Shown here one piece after another: positions 44,984 through 55,455 of a DNA stretch of 64,000 nt. A model generated the notes under the pieces. The model had not been told where the DNA came from, ran no database searches, and was given only the letters and a program-made list of their open reading frames with translations. The stretch's first letter is position 1. The number at the start of each line of letters is the position of its first letter. A program made the position numbers and the translations under genes. Location: positions 3,367,001 to 3,431,000 of the forward strand of contig NZ_CP084622.1 in the NCBI RefSeq assembly GCF_020422885.1. Reading direction: 5' to 3'. This DNA comes from Mesobacillus sp. S13 (GTDB lineage: Bacteria > Bacillota > Bacilli > Bacillales > Cytobacillaceae).

Positions 44984-45424
44984 CTATTTACTGTCGATAA
45001 TCAATGTAACAGGACCGTCATTTGTCAATTGGACGTCCATCATGGCGCCGAATACACCGGTTTCGACTTTGATTCCTTTTTCGGCAAGGAAGGTGTTGAA
45101 TGCTTCATATACAGTTTCTGCATGGTCTGGCTTAGCAGCATCCATGAAGTTAGGGCGGCGCCCCTTGCGGCAGTCACCATACAGGGTAAACTGGGAAACG
45201 GAAAGAATCTCTCCTCCTACATCAAGGAGGGACAAGTTCATCTTCCCTGCTTTATCTTCAAACACCCTGAGATTGGCAGCCTTCTCGGCAAGAAATGCTG
45301 CATCTTTTTCGGTATCATCATGGGTAACACCCACAAGGATGACAAATCCTTTGTCTATGGAGCCTTTTACTTCCCCATCAACTGTCACTTTTGCTTCTCT
45401 GCTTCTCTGTATCACTAAACGCAT
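44984..45424 (-). CDS. dtd: D-aminoacyl-tRNA deacylase
   Basis: A 146-residue dimeric deacylase that removes D-amino acids, and achiral glycine misloaded on tRNA-Ala. The family motifs [17 protein letters not shown] (about 77-93) and the cross-subunit Gly-cisPro element [10 protein letters not shown] near the C-terminus are intact. It starts [17 protein letters not shown]. It lies 34 bases downstream of rel on the same strand, the usual rel-dtd order in Firmicutes. Confidence 0.97.
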   Translation of the reverse strand: MRLVIQRSREAKVTVDGEVKGSIDKGFVILVGVTHDDTEKDAAFLAEKAANLRVFEDKAGKMNLSLLDVGGEILSVSQFTLYGDCRKGRRPNFMDAAKPDHAETVYEAFNTFLAEKGIKVETGVFGAMMDVQLTNDGPVTLIIDSK

Positions 45425-45458
45425 CAGTAATCTCCTTACACTTTTCGAATAAATCGGG

Positions 45459-47651
45459 TTAACTCATTACCCTTCTGACAGCATAGATGTCCGGAATTTG
45501 CTTGATCCGGTCGACGACTCTTTGCAGGTGGCTGACATTATGGATGGCGATGGACATATTGATAGTTGCCATTTTATTTTTGTCAGATTTCCCGGAAACG
45601 GCGGTGATATTTGTTTTTGTCTCATTGACCGCCTGCAGGACTTCGTTCAGCAAGCCCCTGCGGTCATAGCCGCTGATTTCAATATCAACATTATACTCCT
45701 TGCGGTCATTTAAGGCGGTCTCCCATTCAACCGGAATCAATCTGGCCTGCGCATCCTCCGTGTGGATGTTGGTGCAATCGGAACGGTGAACAGATACACC
45801 CCTGCCTTTTGTGATAAAACCTACAATATCATCCCCAGGTACAGGGTTGCAGCAGCGGGATAGCCTGATCAGCAAATTATCAATGCCCGACACCCGGACT
45901 CCAGACTCCCGCTTTTTAGCAGGTGTAAATGATTTAAGCTCGGAGACAGCGTTTGAAATATCCTTTTCCTGTTCCAGGTCACGCTGCTTGCGGAGCTTTT
46001 CTGTCAGCCTGTTCGCAACCTGGAGGGCTGTTATTCCGTTGTATCCAATGGAAGCAAACAGATCTTCTTCATTAGTGAAATTGTATTTCTCCGAAACCTT
46101 TTTCAGGTTCTCAGATGTCAAAATTTCTTTCACGTCAAAATCCATATTGCGAATTTCTTTTTCTAATAGCTCACGGCCTTTTTCAACATTTTCGTCCTTC
46201 TGCTGCTTCTTGAAGAATTGGCGAATCTTGTTTTTGGCCTGGGACGTCTGAGCAAGCTTCAACCAATCCTTGCTCGGTCCATAGGAATGCTTCGACGTGA
46301 GGATTTCAATAATATCCCCCGTCTTCAGCTGGTAATCGAGTGTGACCATCTTACCATTCACTTTGGCGCCAATCGTTTTATTGCCGATTTCAGAGTGAAT
46401 CCGATAGGCAAAATCGATTGGTACGGATCCTGAAGGCAATTCGATCACGTCGCCTTTAGGAGTGAAAATAAATACCATATCCGAAAAAAGGTCGATTTTC
46501 AGAGATTCCATGAATTCTTCCGCATTCGCAGTGTCATTCTGGAATTCAAGGATTTCCCGGAACCATGATAGCTTCGTTTCAAAGTTGGAAGCATCCGTTG
46601 GTTTGCCCTCTTTATATGCCCAGTGGGCGGCAACCCCGAATTCAGCAATCCTGTGCATTTCATCTGTCCTGATCTGGACTTCAAGCGGATCACCTTTCGG
46701 GCCGATTACCGTAGTGTGCAGTGATTGGTACATATTCGGCTTTGGCATCGCAATATAGTCTTTGAAACGACCAGGCATCGGTTTCCAGCAAGTATGGATG
46801 ATTCCCAGGATGGCATAGCAGTCTTTTATGCTGTTGACGACAATCCTGACAGCCAACAGATCATAGATTTCATTGAACTGCTTGTTCTGCAATACCATTT
46901 TACGGTAGATGCTGTATATATGCTTCGGCCTTCCTGAAATTTCAGCCTTGATTGAAACTTCATTCAGCCTTTCCTTTACTTCGTCAATGACTTCATCAAG
47001 ATATTGCTCGCGCTCCGCCCTTTTCTTTTTCATCAGGTTGACGATGCGGTAATATTGCTGGGGATTCAGATAACGAAGAGCTGTATCTTCAAGTTCCCAT
47101 TTGATTTTTGATATACCAAGTCTGTGAGCCAAAGGCGCGAAAATTTCCAGTGTTTCATTGGAGATCCTGCGCTGTTTTTCACTCGGCAAATGCTTCAATG
47201 TCCTCATGTTATGAAGACGGTCAGCAAGCTTAATCAAGATGACACGTATATCCTGAGCCATTGCAACAAACATCTTGCGGTGATTTTCCGCCTGCTGCTC
47301 TTCATGCGACTTGTACTTTATTTTACCAAGCTTCGTAACGCCATCAACTAGCATAGCCACTTCGTCATTGAAGGCCACTCTAATATCATCAAGAGTTACA
47401 TCCGTATCTTCGACGACATCGTGAAGAAAACCAGCAGCAACCGTCGCCGGGTCCATCTCCAGGTCGGCCAGGATGCCTGCCACCTGAATTGGGTGGATGA
47501 TGTACGGTTCACCCGACTTTCTGAATTGATCATGATGAGCCTGTCTGGCGAACTCATATGCCTTCTTTACCAATTCAACATTTTCATCATTCAAATATGA
47601 TTTTGTACAGTCAATGACTTGTTCTGCGGTCATTACCTGGTCATTCGCCAT
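45459..47651 (-). CDS. relA: Bifunctional (p)ppGpp synthetase/hydrolase Rel
   Basis: A 730-residue RSH protein that makes and degrades (p)ppGpp in the stringent response. The HD hydrolase domain has H53 in YIIHP and H77-D78 plus E81-D82 in [10 protein letters not shown], so hydrolysis is expected to be active. The synthetase domain follows (about 230-350, including [13 protein letters not shown]). The TGS domain is near 400-460, a conserved-cysteine segment ([15 protein letters not shown]) comes next, and a C-terminal ACT domain from about 655 completes the architecture. TAAGGTGATCCT precedes the ATG. Confidence 0.97.
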   Translation of the reverse strand: MANDQVMTAEQVIDCTKSYLNDENVELVKKAYEFARQAHHDQFRKSGEPYIIHPIQVAGILADLEMDPATVAAGFLHDVVEDTDVTLDDIRVAFNDEVAMLVDGVTKLGKIKYKSHEEQQAENHRKMFVAMAQDIRVILIKLADRLHNMRTLKHLPSEKQRRISNETLEIFAPLAHRLGISKIKWELEDTALRYLNPQQYYRIVNLMKKKRAEREQYLDEVIDEVKERLNEVSIKAEISGRPKHIYSIYRKMVLQNKQFNEIYDLLAVRIVVNSIKDCYAILGIIHTCWKPMPGRFKDYIAMPKPNMYQSLHTTVIGPKGDPLEVQIRTDEMHRIAEFGVAAHWAYKEGKPTDASNFETKLSWFREILEFQNDTANAEEFMESLKIDLFSDMVFIFTPKGDVIELPSGSVPIDFAYRIHSEIGNKTIGAKVNGKMVTLDYQLKTGDIIEILTSKHSYGPSKDWLKLAQTSQAKNKIRQFFKKQQKDENVEKGRELLEKEIRNMDFDVKEILTSENLKKVSEKYNFTNEEDLFASIGYNGITALQVANRLTEKLRKQRDLEQEKDISNAVSELKSFTPAKKRESGVRVSGIDNLLIRLSRCCNPVPGDDIVGFITKGRGVSVHRSDCTNIHTEDAQARLIPVEWETALNDRKEYNVDIEISGYDRRGLLNEVLQAVNETKTNITAVSGKSDKNKMATINMSIAIHNVSHLQRVVDRIKQIPDIYAVRRVMS

Positions 47652-47916
47652 AGGATCACCTTATTTAAATTTCTTTATATTAACCCGCATTTTCTCTCCA
47701 GCGGGAACCAAGGACAAAAAAGTGAAGATCCTCTATATACAATAATTATTCTTATAAAGGATTGTTACTATTATCAAAGAAAAAATCGAAGATGTAAAGA
47801 GAAAGGAAGAGATTTTACAGCAGAAATTAAAAAAATTGTCGAAAGATATTTTATTTCGATTAATAATAGGCCGTTCTCTCATTGGTTATTATTTTTCGTA
47901 CATGATCTGTTTTCTA
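47652..47916. other. Gene-free stretch between rel and apt
   Basis: AT-rich sequence of about 265 bases that should hold the rel promoter. A TATA-rich segment near 47735-47760 is the likeliest region, but no convincing -35 was found. No coding or repeat signal was seen. Confidence 0.5.
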
Positions 47917-47948
47917 TAAAAAAAGGGCACTTCACAATGAAGCACCCT
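47917..47948 (-). terminator. Terminator of apt
   Basis: The minus-strand stem AGGGTGCTTCA / TGAAGTGCCCT is followed by TTTTTTTA, just beyond the apt stop. Confidence 0.9.
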
Positions 47949-47954
47949 GTCAGA

Positions 47955-48467
47955 TTAATATTGCATCAAGGTTAAAATATCATACCCATCCAGCTTATTA
48001 CGGCCATCGAGGTAAGTAAGTTCAATCAAGAAGGCGATTCCTGCCACAACTCCACCTAGTTCTTCAACTAGCTTGATCGTTGCTTCAATCGTTCCGCCAG
48101 TTGCCAGCAGGTCATCGGTAATCAGGACTCTTTGTCCTGGCTTGATCGCGTCTTTATGGATCGTCAAGACGTCACTGCCGTATTCAAGACCGTAGTTGAC
48201 CTTGATTGTCTCGCGCGGAAGCTTTCCTTCTTTTCTGACAGGAGCGAAACCTACTCCATGTGCATAGGCAACCGGGCAGCCAATAATAAAGCCGCGTGCT
48301 TCAGGTCCGACTACAAGATCAATTTGCTTTTCACGGGCATAGGCCACGATTTGGTCTGTTGCATATCTATAGGCATCGCCATTGTCCATTAAGGTTGTGA
48401 TGTCCTTAAATTTAATGCCGGGCTTTGGCCAATCGGGAACGATTGTTACAAATTGTTTCAAATCCAT
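47955..48467 (-). CDS. apt: Adenine phosphoribosyltransferase
   Basis: A 170-residue purine salvage enzyme that converts adenine and PRPP to [30 protein letters not shown] opens the protein, and the PRPP-binding loop is [16 protein letters not shown] (about 116-131). Its ATG overlaps the recJ stop codon by ten bases, with GAGGAGGCA of the recJ 3' end as binding site, so translation is coupled. The recJ-apt-rel order is conserved in Bacillus. Confidence 0.97.
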   Translation of the reverse strand: MDLKQFVTIVPDWPKPGIKFKDITTLMDNGDAYRYATDQIVAYAREKQIDLVVGPEARGFIIGCPVAYAHGVGFAPVRKEGKLPRETIKVNYGLEYGSDVLTIHKDAIKPGQRVLITDDLLATGGTIEATIKLVEELGGVVAGIAFLIELTYLDGRNKLDGYDILTLMQY

Positions 48468-50824
48468 TGAATAATTGCCTCCTCATTTTTCACCGACTCT
48501 TGAATGAACTGGTCAAACCAATTCTTCAATTGCTCATACGAAGAGTAGAGCAACTCATTTTCAAGAGTGAATGCTTGCACCTTGTGCTGATATGTTTTGG
48601 ATTCAGTCAGATCCCTTTTGGGGACATTTTCTTCTAGTGAAATAAACCCATTGTTTATTTTAACAAAATCTAGTTCAAAAAACACCTGCGACATGAAATC
48701 TACTGTTTCTTTTGTCCACCCTCTATGCTTGGCCAGGTCGTCGCCATACCGTTTTAGATCAAATGGACCTTTTTTGGCAAGGAATGCGTAGAACCATTTG
48801 AAGTGTTCACGGGTTGGCATTGTTGTGAAGAAATCACTGCTTTCTTTATAAAAGTGGACATATACCCTTCCCGGATTTTTCCCGGAAAATAAATTCTCCA
48901 GTATCTCTTTGGAAGGAGGCAGATCCAAAAGAACAACATATGATTGATCAAGTTCGATTTGTTGGGCCTGGTCATCGGCAGTAACGACTTCCAACGAGTC
49001 TCCGATAATAGGTGAAAACTTATTTTTCAAATCTGGATTAAAGAGAATCCATTTGATATGATCCCCTGGAATCATGTCAGGAAGTTTTTCCAGTCTTTTA
49101 AGTCCGCGGAAATCGAATAGCTGCCAGGATTTGACCGCTACATCCCTGAGAAAAATCTGCGGCTTCTTGATATTGTTCCATTCATTGATGGACAGTTCGC
49201 CAATGACCGATAGCTTGGAGCTTGGTGAAATATGATCATGAAGATGGCCGAATCCGAATCCGATCCCATCAATCACAGTACCTTCCTCTTCCAACGCAAG
49301 CTTAAGATGTGACTGATCTGCTCCTATCTTTCTCAGGGTTGAAATATTAGCTTCATTAATCATGACCTTTGGCTTAGGATTGCTCACACCATATGGCGAA
49401 AGCTTTCCAAGTTCATTTATGGTTTCAATCGTAATCTCTTTAACTTCTATACTGGCATCGATATGAGATACAGGAACTAAATCTTCCTCTTTAAGCTGCT
49501 CTTTTGCGAGTGTATTCAATCTTGCCCTTAATTCATCCACATCGCTTAAATTCAATGTCATGCCCGCAGCCATTGGATGTCCCCCAAAATGCGGCAGGAT
49601 GTCTATGCAGGTTGATAGATTTTTAAAAAGGTCGAAACCGGCAATACTGCGTGCTGAACCCTTGGCAAGCCCCTTCTCTTTGTCAAAACTAAGAACAATG
49701 GTTGGCCGGTAGTATTTTTCAACGAGCTTGGAAGCTACGATGCCAATGACTCCTGCATTCCAGCCTTCTTTGCCGACGACAAGCACCGAGTTGTCTTGTA
49801 TTGGGTAATTCATTTCCACTTCAGCAACTGCTTCTTCAGCAATTTGTGAGACTATATTTTGACGCTCTTTATTGATTGAATCAATTTCTTCCGCAAGCAT
49901 CATCGCTTCTTCAGGATCTTGTGTCATCATCAATTGCACGGCAGGATCCGCGCTGCCAAGTCTCCCGGCGGCGTTAACCCTCGGTCCTATCATGAACCCG
50001 ATCGTTTCTTCATCTATGGAAGATCTATCAGTCTTAGCGAGTTTAAGCAGCGCATTCAAACCATGCGTCTGGCTCGACTTCAATTTCTCTATTCCCCTCA
50101 AGGCAATCAGCCTATTCTCTCCCATGAGAGGTACAAGGTCTGCAATTGTCCCGATTGCCGCAAACTCAAGCAAATGCTCAGGGATCCTTCCTAGCAGCGC
50201 ATGGGCAACCTTAAAAGCGACTCCGACACCAGCCAAGTCCTTGAAAGGGTATACACTGTCTTCCAGCTTTGGATGGATGATCGCAAATGCATCTGGCAAG
50301 ACCGGTCCAGGTTCATGGTGATCCGTTATAATCAAGTCGATGCCTAACTCTTTGGCAACAGTTGCTTCATGAAGAGCTGAAATGCCCGTATCGACAGTTA
50401 TGATCAAGCCAACTCCGCTGTCTGCAGCACTTCGGAATGCTTTTTCATTAGGGCCGTATCCTTCTGTAAAACGGTTCGGTATGTAATAGTCGGCGTTTGC
50501 CCCCAGCTCATCCAGGGCTTTCATCATGACCGTCGTACTGCTCACACCATCTGCATCATAATCACCAAATACTAATATGGGCTCCTGCGTTTCGATAGCC
50601 TCATTGATCCGCTCAACTGCCTTGTCCATGTCCTTTAACAAAAAGGGGTCATGAAATTCGCTTTTTTCTCCAAATAAAAAATACCGGGCATCTTCCACGG
50701 TATCCAGTCCGCGATTGACTAGCAGAGAAGCAGTCAGATGAGTTATGTTCAAGTCCTTAGCGAGTGAATCTATTATTGTCTGGTCGGATTTTTTTACAAT
50801 CCACCTTGATTTTGGCTTTAACAT
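48458..50824 (-). CDS. recJ: Single-stranded-DNA-specific exonuclease RecJ
   Basis: A 788-residue 5'-3' exonuclease for recombination and mismatch repair. The DHH core shows motif [19 protein letters not shown] (about 73-91) and the DHH itself in [10 protein letters not shown] (about 155). DHHA1 segment [12 protein letters not shown] (about 415) follows, and then a C-terminal Firmicutes-specific extension of about 230 residues. The ATG at 50824 follows AGAGGTGAACGT; the longer frame has no binding site. It is translationally coupled to apt. Confidence 0.95.
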   Translation of the reverse strand: MLKPKSRWIVKKSDQTIIDSLAKDLNITHLTASLLVNRGLDTVEDARYFLFGEKSEFHDPFLLKDMDKAVERINEAIETQEPILVFGDYDADGVSSTTVMMKALDELGANADYYIPNRFTEGYGPNEKAFRSAADSGVGLIITVDTGISALHEATVAKELGIDLIITDHHEPGPVLPDAFAIIHPKLEDSVYPFKDLAGVGVAFKVAHALLGRIPEHLLEFAAIGTIADLVPLMGENRLIALRGIEKLKSSQTHGLNALLKLAKTDRSSIDEETIGFMIGPRVNAAGRLGSADPAVQLMMTQDPEEAMMLAEEIDSINKERQNIVSQIAEEAVAEVEMNYPIQDNSVLVVGKEGWNAGVIGIVASKLVEKYYRPTIVLSFDKEKGLAKGSARSIAGFDLFKNLSTCIDILPHFGGHPMAAGMTLNLSDVDELRARLNTLAKEQLKEEDLVPVSHIDASIEVKEITIETINELGKLSPYGVSNPKPKVMINEANISTLRKIGADQSHLKLALEEEGTVIDGIGFGFGHLHDHISPSSKLSVIGELSINEWNNIKKPQIFLRDVAVKSWQLFDFRGLKRLEKLPDMIPGDHIKWILFNPDLKNKFSPIIGDSLEVVTADDQAQQIELDQSYVVLLDLPPSKEILENLFSGKNPGRVYVHFYKESSDFFTTMPTREHFKWFYAFLAKKGPFDLKRYGDDLAKHRGWTKETVDFMSQVFFELDFVKINNGFISLEENVPKRDLTESKTYQHKVQAFTLENELLYSSYEQLKNWFDQFIQESVKNEEAIIQWI

Positions 50825-51102
50825 ACGTTCACCTCTCAGCTTTTTCATTATACAAAAGCAGCGAGAGTGTTTCAATGACAATGAATGCTAATAAGGGGCA
50901 ATAGTTTCGTGTAGTATATGAGAGGATGGAAAAAGTTTTGCAGAGCAGAGTCTCGAAAGGTATAATTCCAGTTCGTCTGATTGATGGTATTGATGCCAAA
51001 ACAATCTTTTCAAACAAAGCTTCTCTGTTGATTTATTATGGAACATTCATGTACTTTTGAAATCAATGGACTTTTTTAGAAGCCTAACTAAAAACAGTAT
51101 TA
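50825..51102. other. Gene-free stretch upstream of recJ
   Basis: About 280 bases between recJ and the lapA-like gene. It contains GGTATAATTCC near 50960 on the plus strand, but no credible ORF with a binding site. It probably holds the recJ promoter. Confidence 0.5.
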
Positions 51103-51143
51103 TAAAAGAGGCGACTCTCAGGTGAATTTTTCACTCTTTGAGT
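51103..51143 (-). terminator. Terminator of the lapA-like gene
   Basis: The minus-strand stem AAAGAGGCCGACTC / GAGTCGCCTCTTT has a 12-base loop and a T-rich tail, 17 bases beyond the stop. Confidence 0.85.
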
Positions 51144-51159
51144 CGGCCTCTTTCTTTGA

Positions 51160-51474
51160 TTAATGGATATCTTCTATTTGATGCTGTGCTGAGTCTTCCT
51201 GGGCTGTTTCCTTTTGCGCCAGCTGCTCTTCTAAGGTTTCGTTTTTCTTCCTCAATGATTTAACTTCACGTTGAAGAACAAACATCCTGAACAGGCCGAC
51301 AGAGCCAACAATGATCCCGCCCATCAATACAGAACCCAAGATAACCAATATTAACGGCCATTCAGATTCCCCGAATAAATAGTTTACTGTTACTGAGTCG
51401 ACATTGATGACAGCAAAGACAGCGACGATCAATGCAAAAGCAAGTCCCAGCAACAATGTCCATTGAAACTTCAT
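51160..51474 (-). CDS. LapA/DUF1049 family membrane protein (YrvD-like)
   Basis: A 104-residue protein with two membrane helices, WTLLLGLAFALIVAVFAVINV (about 5-25) and PLILVILGSVLMGGIIVGSVG (about 40-60). A cytoplasmic coiled coil (QREVKSLRKKNETLEEQLAQKE) completes the LapA_dom layout. GGGAGGAGATTGT precedes the ATG. It ends the CDF transporter transcript (21-base gap). Gram-negative LapA acts in LPS assembly, which cannot apply here; the Firmicutes role is unknown. Confidence 0.85.
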   Translation of the reverse strand: MKFQWTLLLGLAFALIVAVFAVINVDSVTVNYLFGESEWPLILVILGSVLMGGIIVGSVGLFRMFVLQREVKSLRKKNETLEEQLAQKETAQEDSAQHQIEDIH

Positions 51475-51495
51475 ACAATCTCCTCCCCTCGAGAA

Positions 51496-52419
51496 CTATT
51501 GAATATCTACGCCATCTTCGGAAGTTCCATTCTCACTGTACGGATTTATATGGACCAGAACATTTTGGACATTTTTATTTTCCATCAGTTTCTTCTTCAC
51601 ACTTTTTCCAATCCTGTGGCCCTGTTCCACGGTAATATGTGGATCAACAGATATTTTCAAATCAATGATAACATAGTGGCCGTGTTCCCTGGCATGTAAT
51701 TCATCCAATTTTTTCACTTCTGGTATGGACTGTACAACCGTTCTGAATTCTTCCGTATCTTCATCGTGCAGGACATGGTCAAGCGTGTTGTGAATCGACT
51801 CCTTGCCCAGTTTCCATGCCATCCTGATGACCAGCAAGGCGACAAGCAGACCGGTAACCGGGTCGGCGTATTCAAGCCAGCCTATCCCAAATATCCCGCC
51901 CAGGACAGCGGCACTGATCCCTATGAGTGCTGCTATGGAAGAGTATACATCCGAACGGTGCTCATAGGCATTGACAATCAGGGCATCACTCTTCAGTTGT
52001 TTTCCCAATTTGAACTTGTATCTGAACATTCCCTCTTTTACGATAATTGAAACGACAACAGCTACAATTGCGATAGATTTCGGTGCTTCAATAGGATGGA
52101 AGAATGCCTCTATCGAAGATCGGCCAATCTCGACACCTACAAGCATCAATAACACGGCCACAATGATAGCAGCAATGGATTCAGCCTTTCCATGGCCATA
52201 AGGATGGTCTTCATCTGGTGGTGCTTTCGCAGCCTTGAGACCTATGTATACAGCTAATGAACCAGCAACATCCGAAGCAGAATGAACAGCATCCGCTACA
52301 AGTGCTTTACTGTTCGCGTATATCCCGATACCCCACTTCAACCCTGCCAGTACAATATTTCCGACTACGCCAACCATTGCGGCAAATTCGGCTTTCTTGA
52401 AACGAACATCTTTTTCCAA
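51496..52419 (-). CDS. Cation diffusion facilitator family transporter
   Basis: A 308-residue CDF exporter with six predicted membrane helices and a cytoplasmic C-terminal ferredoxin-like domain (about 210-300). Metal-site residues are seen in ADAVHSASDVAGS of helix 2 (D and HxxxD) and in AYEHRSDVYSS of helix 5. It exports divalent metals such as Zn, Mn or Fe by proton antiport; the residue set does not settle which. The start is TTG at 52419, nine bases after GGGAGGG. In B. subtilis this locus carries no identical gene that I can name. Confidence 0.88.
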   Translation of the reverse strand: MEKDVRFKKAEFAAMVGVVGNIVLAGLKWGIGIYANSKALVADAVHSASDVAGSLAVYIGLKAAKAPPDEDHPYGHGKAESIAAIIVAVLLMLVGVEIGRSSIEAFFHPIEAPKSIAIVAVVVSIIVKEGMFRYKFKLGKQLKSDALIVNAYEHRSDVYSSIAALIGISAAVLGGIFGIGWLEYADPVTGLLVALLVIRMAWKLGKESIHNTLDHVLHDEDTEEFRTVVQSIPEVKKLDELHAREHGHYVIIDLKISVDPHITVEQGHRIGKSVKKKLMENKNVQNVLVHINPYSENGTSEDGVDIQ

Positions 52420-52535
52420 TAGCAAAATCCCTCCCTTTGTAAAGGTTGTATGATAATCCCATGCTATTCTCAACATAGTTAGTCTGGCGGCATTCCTTTT
52501 ATTTTATCCTGAAAAATGGGTGTTCTAACCAAGAA

Positions 52536-52567
52536 TAAAAAATACCACGGAAAATTCCGTGGTATTT
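52536..52567 (-). terminator. Terminator of secDF
   Basis: The minus-strand stem AAATACCACGGAA / TTCCGTGGTATTT is followed by TTTATTC. Confidence 0.9.
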
Positions 52568-52581
52568 GGAACGTGCCTATT

Positions 52582-54852
52582 TTAAACTTGCGGCTCATCT
52601 GAGTAGACTTTCTTTTCCTTATAAGTCTTGATTGAGCCCTTCTTCTTAAGCTCTTTATTTTTCCATACATACCAAAGCTGTGCAGCGATGAAAATGGAGG
52701 AATACGTACCTGCAATCAGGCCAATAAGCAGAGCGAAAGAGAAATTCCAGATTGATGCACTGCCAAAGATCAACAGAGCCACGACTGTTATGACCACAGT
52801 CAGAATGGTGTTGACCGAGCGGCCAAGTGTTTGGCGAAGGGATGTATTCACGACCTCAGCAATGTCTTCTGGTGTCTTCAAGCGTCTCTTCTTCACCATG
52901 TTTTCGCGCATCCTGTCGAAGGTAACAATCGTATCATTGATCGAGTAACCTACAATCGTCAGAACGGCAGCGATAAAGGTAATATCCACTTCAAGCCTTG
53001 TTAGGCTGAATAGGACAATGATAAAGAATGCATCATGCAGAAGGGCGATGATGGCAGCCAGGGCCATATAGATTTCGAATCGGATCGTTACATAAATAAT
53101 GATACCGACCGAAGCAATCGCAACAGCGATCATTGCATTTTTAGCCAATTCTTTACCGATTGTTGGTGAAACTGTACCAACATTCGGCTCAGCCCCGAAT
53201 TCTTCCTTGAAGTGTGATTTAAGCTCAGAGATTTTATCTTTGGATAAAACCGTCTTAAATCTAGCGACGCCAATTTCGCTATTATCACCTGAGATGACAA
53301 TATCGCTTGTTTCCAAGTCAACTTGCTTCAGTTCTTCTTTCACCTGCTCAGCTGTAAGCTTGCTGTCAGACATGACTTCTACCCTTGTCCCTGCCGCGAA
53401 ATCGATTCCAAGGTTCAGGCGGAACACGAGGAGTGCAATTAAGCCAAGGCCAATCAATACAGCGGATGCCGTAAAGAACTTGTTACGGCTCTTAATGAAA
53501 TCAAATCGATCGAACCTGGTTTTTAAGTCAAGAGTATCCAAACCTTCTGAAATATCATGGACTTCAGTTTGCTTCACCCCGAACAAGCCCGGCTTGTTTT
53601 TGAACAGACCGCTGTTCACAAGTAATCCTAGGAACAATCGAGCCCCGAAAACTGCAGTGATGAAGCTTGCCAGGATACTGATGATCAGCATGGTTGCAAA
53701 GCCTTTTACAGAGCTTGTACCATATGCGAATAGTACAATCGCTGCAAGCAATGTCGTAATGTTGGCATCAAAAATCGTAGACAGTGAGCCTTTGCTCCCT
53801 GCGTCGAATGCAGCTTTGATATTCCGGCCAACTTTTAATTCCTCTTTGATTCGCTCATATGTGATGATGTTTGCATCAACTGCCATACCGACCCCGAGGA
53901 TCAAGGCTGCAATACCTGGCAGTGTGAGCACCCCGTTCATCCAATCGAATACTAGGAGGATGAGGTAGACATAAATAGATAATGTAACAACTGCGACAAT
54001 TCCAGGGATACGGTATAAAGCCAGCATGAAGACGAAAACGGCAAGGATACCGATGATCCCAGCGTAAACCGTCTCATTTAGGGCCTGTTCCCCGAACTTC
54101 GCTCCTACAGATGTAGAGTATGTTTCTTCTAGATTAACCGGCAGTGATCCGGCGTTAAGAAGTGAAGCAAGCTGTTGTGCTTCTTCAATGGTAAAATTAC
54201 CAGTGATTTCAACATTCTTTTGATTCAGGATCTTATCAACATTTGGGTTGGAAAGGAATTTAGGCTCTGGCTTCATCCTTTCTTCCTTATAGGAATCTAC
54301 CCCTTCTTCGAAATCAAGCCAGATGATCAGCTGATTTTCAGGGTACATGTCACGGATTTCCTTCGTGATTTCTCCAAATTGGTCTCCATCTTTTAACGTA
54401 ATCGAGATACTTGGCTTGTTCTGCTGGTCAAAGCTTTGCTTTGCACCGTTTTCTGCCAGGTCACTTCCATCCATCATCACCCGGTCGTTCACGTCACGGA
54501 ATGTCAGGTGCGCTTCGGTGGATAGAATTTCACGAGCTTTATTCTGGTCTTTTACACCAGCAAGCTGAACACGGATTCTATCATCACCCTCAATTTGGAT
54601 GTTCGGTTCGCTGACACCAAGCACATTCACCCTTCGTTCAAGCGCTTGTGCTGTACTCTTCAAGGTTTCCCGGTCCACTTTTTCGCCCTCTTTACCGTTT
54701 AAAGGCGTCACTTCATAAAGGACCTCAAAACCACCCTGCAGATCAAGGCCGAGCTTGATATCTTTCAATATATTCTGGGTTGTTGCACCCATGGCGCTTC
54801 CGATTAATATAACCAGCAAAAAGAAGGCCACGATGCGGCTGCGTTTTACCAT
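52582..54852 (-). CDS. secDF: Fused protein translocase subunit SecDF
   Basis: A 756-residue natural SecD-SecF fusion with twelve predicted membrane helices, which uses proton flow to drive late steps of Sec export. The SecD part starts with helix 1 and the conserved KLGLDLQGGFEVLYEV (about 32-47). The P1 extracytoplasmic region runs to about 260. The SecF half starts near FDRFDFIKSRNKFF (about 445) and has NLGIDFAAGTRVE and GYSINDTIVTFDRMREN. AAGGAGGATTTATACATA precedes the ATG. YajC, another Sec accessory, is encoded 4 kb away. Confidence 0.96.
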   Translation of the reverse strand: MVKRSRIVAFFLLVILIGSAMGATTQNILKDIKLGLDLQGGFEVLYEVTPLNGKEGEKVDRETLKSTAQALERRVNVLGVSEPNIQIEGDDRIRVQLAGVKDQNKAREILSTEAHLTFRDVNDRVMMDGSDLAENGAKQSFDQQNKPSISITLKDGDQFGEITKEIRDMYPENQLIIWLDFEEGVDSYKEERMKPEPKFLSNPNVDKILNQKNVEITGNFTIEEAQQLASLLNAGSLPVNLEETYSTSVGAKFGEQALNETVYAGIIGILAVFVFMLALYRIPGIVAVVTLSIYVYLILLVFDWMNGVLTLPGIAALILGVGMAVDANIITYERIKEELKVGRNIKAAFDAGSKGSLSTIFDANITTLLAAIVLFAYGTSSVKGFATMLIISILASFITAVFGARLFLGLLVNSGLFKNKPGLFGVKQTEVHDISEGLDTLDLKTRFDRFDFIKSRNKFFTASAVLIGLGLIALLVFRLNLGIDFAAGTRVEVMSDSKLTAEQVKEELKQVDLETSDIVISGDNSEIGVARFKTVLSKDKISELKSHFKEEFGAEPNVGTVSPTIGKELAKNAMIAVAIASVGIIIYVTIRFEIYMALAAIIALLHDAFFIIVLFSLTRLEVDITFIAAVLTIVGYSINDTIVTFDRMRENMVKKRRLKTPEDIAEVVNTSLRQTLGRSVNTILTVVITVVALLIFGSASIWNFSFALLIGLIAGTYSSIFIAAQLWYVWKNKELKKKGSIKTYKEKKVYSDEPQV

Positions 54853-55035
54853 TATGTATAAATCCTCCTTATTCTTCGCACAAACATGCTGCCAGACAAA
54901 TTAAACAATAAGACTTAAAAAAAGACGATAGCCAATTTATAGCATTCTAATTATGTAACAGTTTAAAAAAACTGTCAATTAAGCATTTCGGTTCCTAGAA
55001 AGAATATTAGCATGACCTCATGAACAAAAGTCCCA

Positions 55036-55332
55036 TCATTTAAGCAGCTCTTTTCGTTCTTGTTCGTCATCCATTGTAAAATCTCCTAATTTAAATGCTT
55101 CGACTGTTGTGAAATTCATGATATCGCCAATTTTGGCTGATAAGATGTCAGCTACTAATTCGTACATCTGTATTTCATCCTTCGGTTTTTTCCACTTTTT
55201 CTTCGTGAGGTAATCCCATAATTCTTTTTCACCAACTTGTTCATAACCGAATATTTTGAATTCTTCAATTTTGCTTTCCAGAGCTGGTTTTATCTGCTTA
55301 TAAAACCGCCCGTAATGATGGCTTGGATTCAT
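55036..55332 (-). CDS. comN: Post-transcriptional regulator ComN
   Basis: A 98-residue ComN/YrzD family protein: GRFYKQIKPALESKIEEFKIFGYEQVGEKELWDYLTKKKW is the conserved core, followed by the VADILSAKIGDIMNFTTVEAF helix region. In B. subtilis ComN controls comE competence mRNA and localises through DivIVA. GAGGAGGCTAGGGG precedes the ATG. It lies between secDF and the divergent spoVB, as in B. subtilis. Confidence 0.93.
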   Translation of the reverse strand: MNPSHHYGRFYKQIKPALESKIEEFKIFGYEQVGEKELWDYLTKKKWKKPKDEIQMYELVADILSAKIGDIMNFTTVEAFKLGDFTMDDEQERKELLK

Positions 55333-55455
55333 CCCCTAGCCTCCTCGTCCAATTTTCTAGTCTTTTAATGTTTTAACCTTGTCATGCTTTGTCCACTTTC
55401 TTGCATATAGTTAATTGTATATGAAATAAGCATTTTTGAGAAGGCAGGGAGTGGA

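Noticed and set aside
53099..53968. 289-codon plus-strand ORF opposite secDF
   Set aside because: It is antisense to a conserved gene with no binding site or recognisable domain; an effect of codon bias in secDF.
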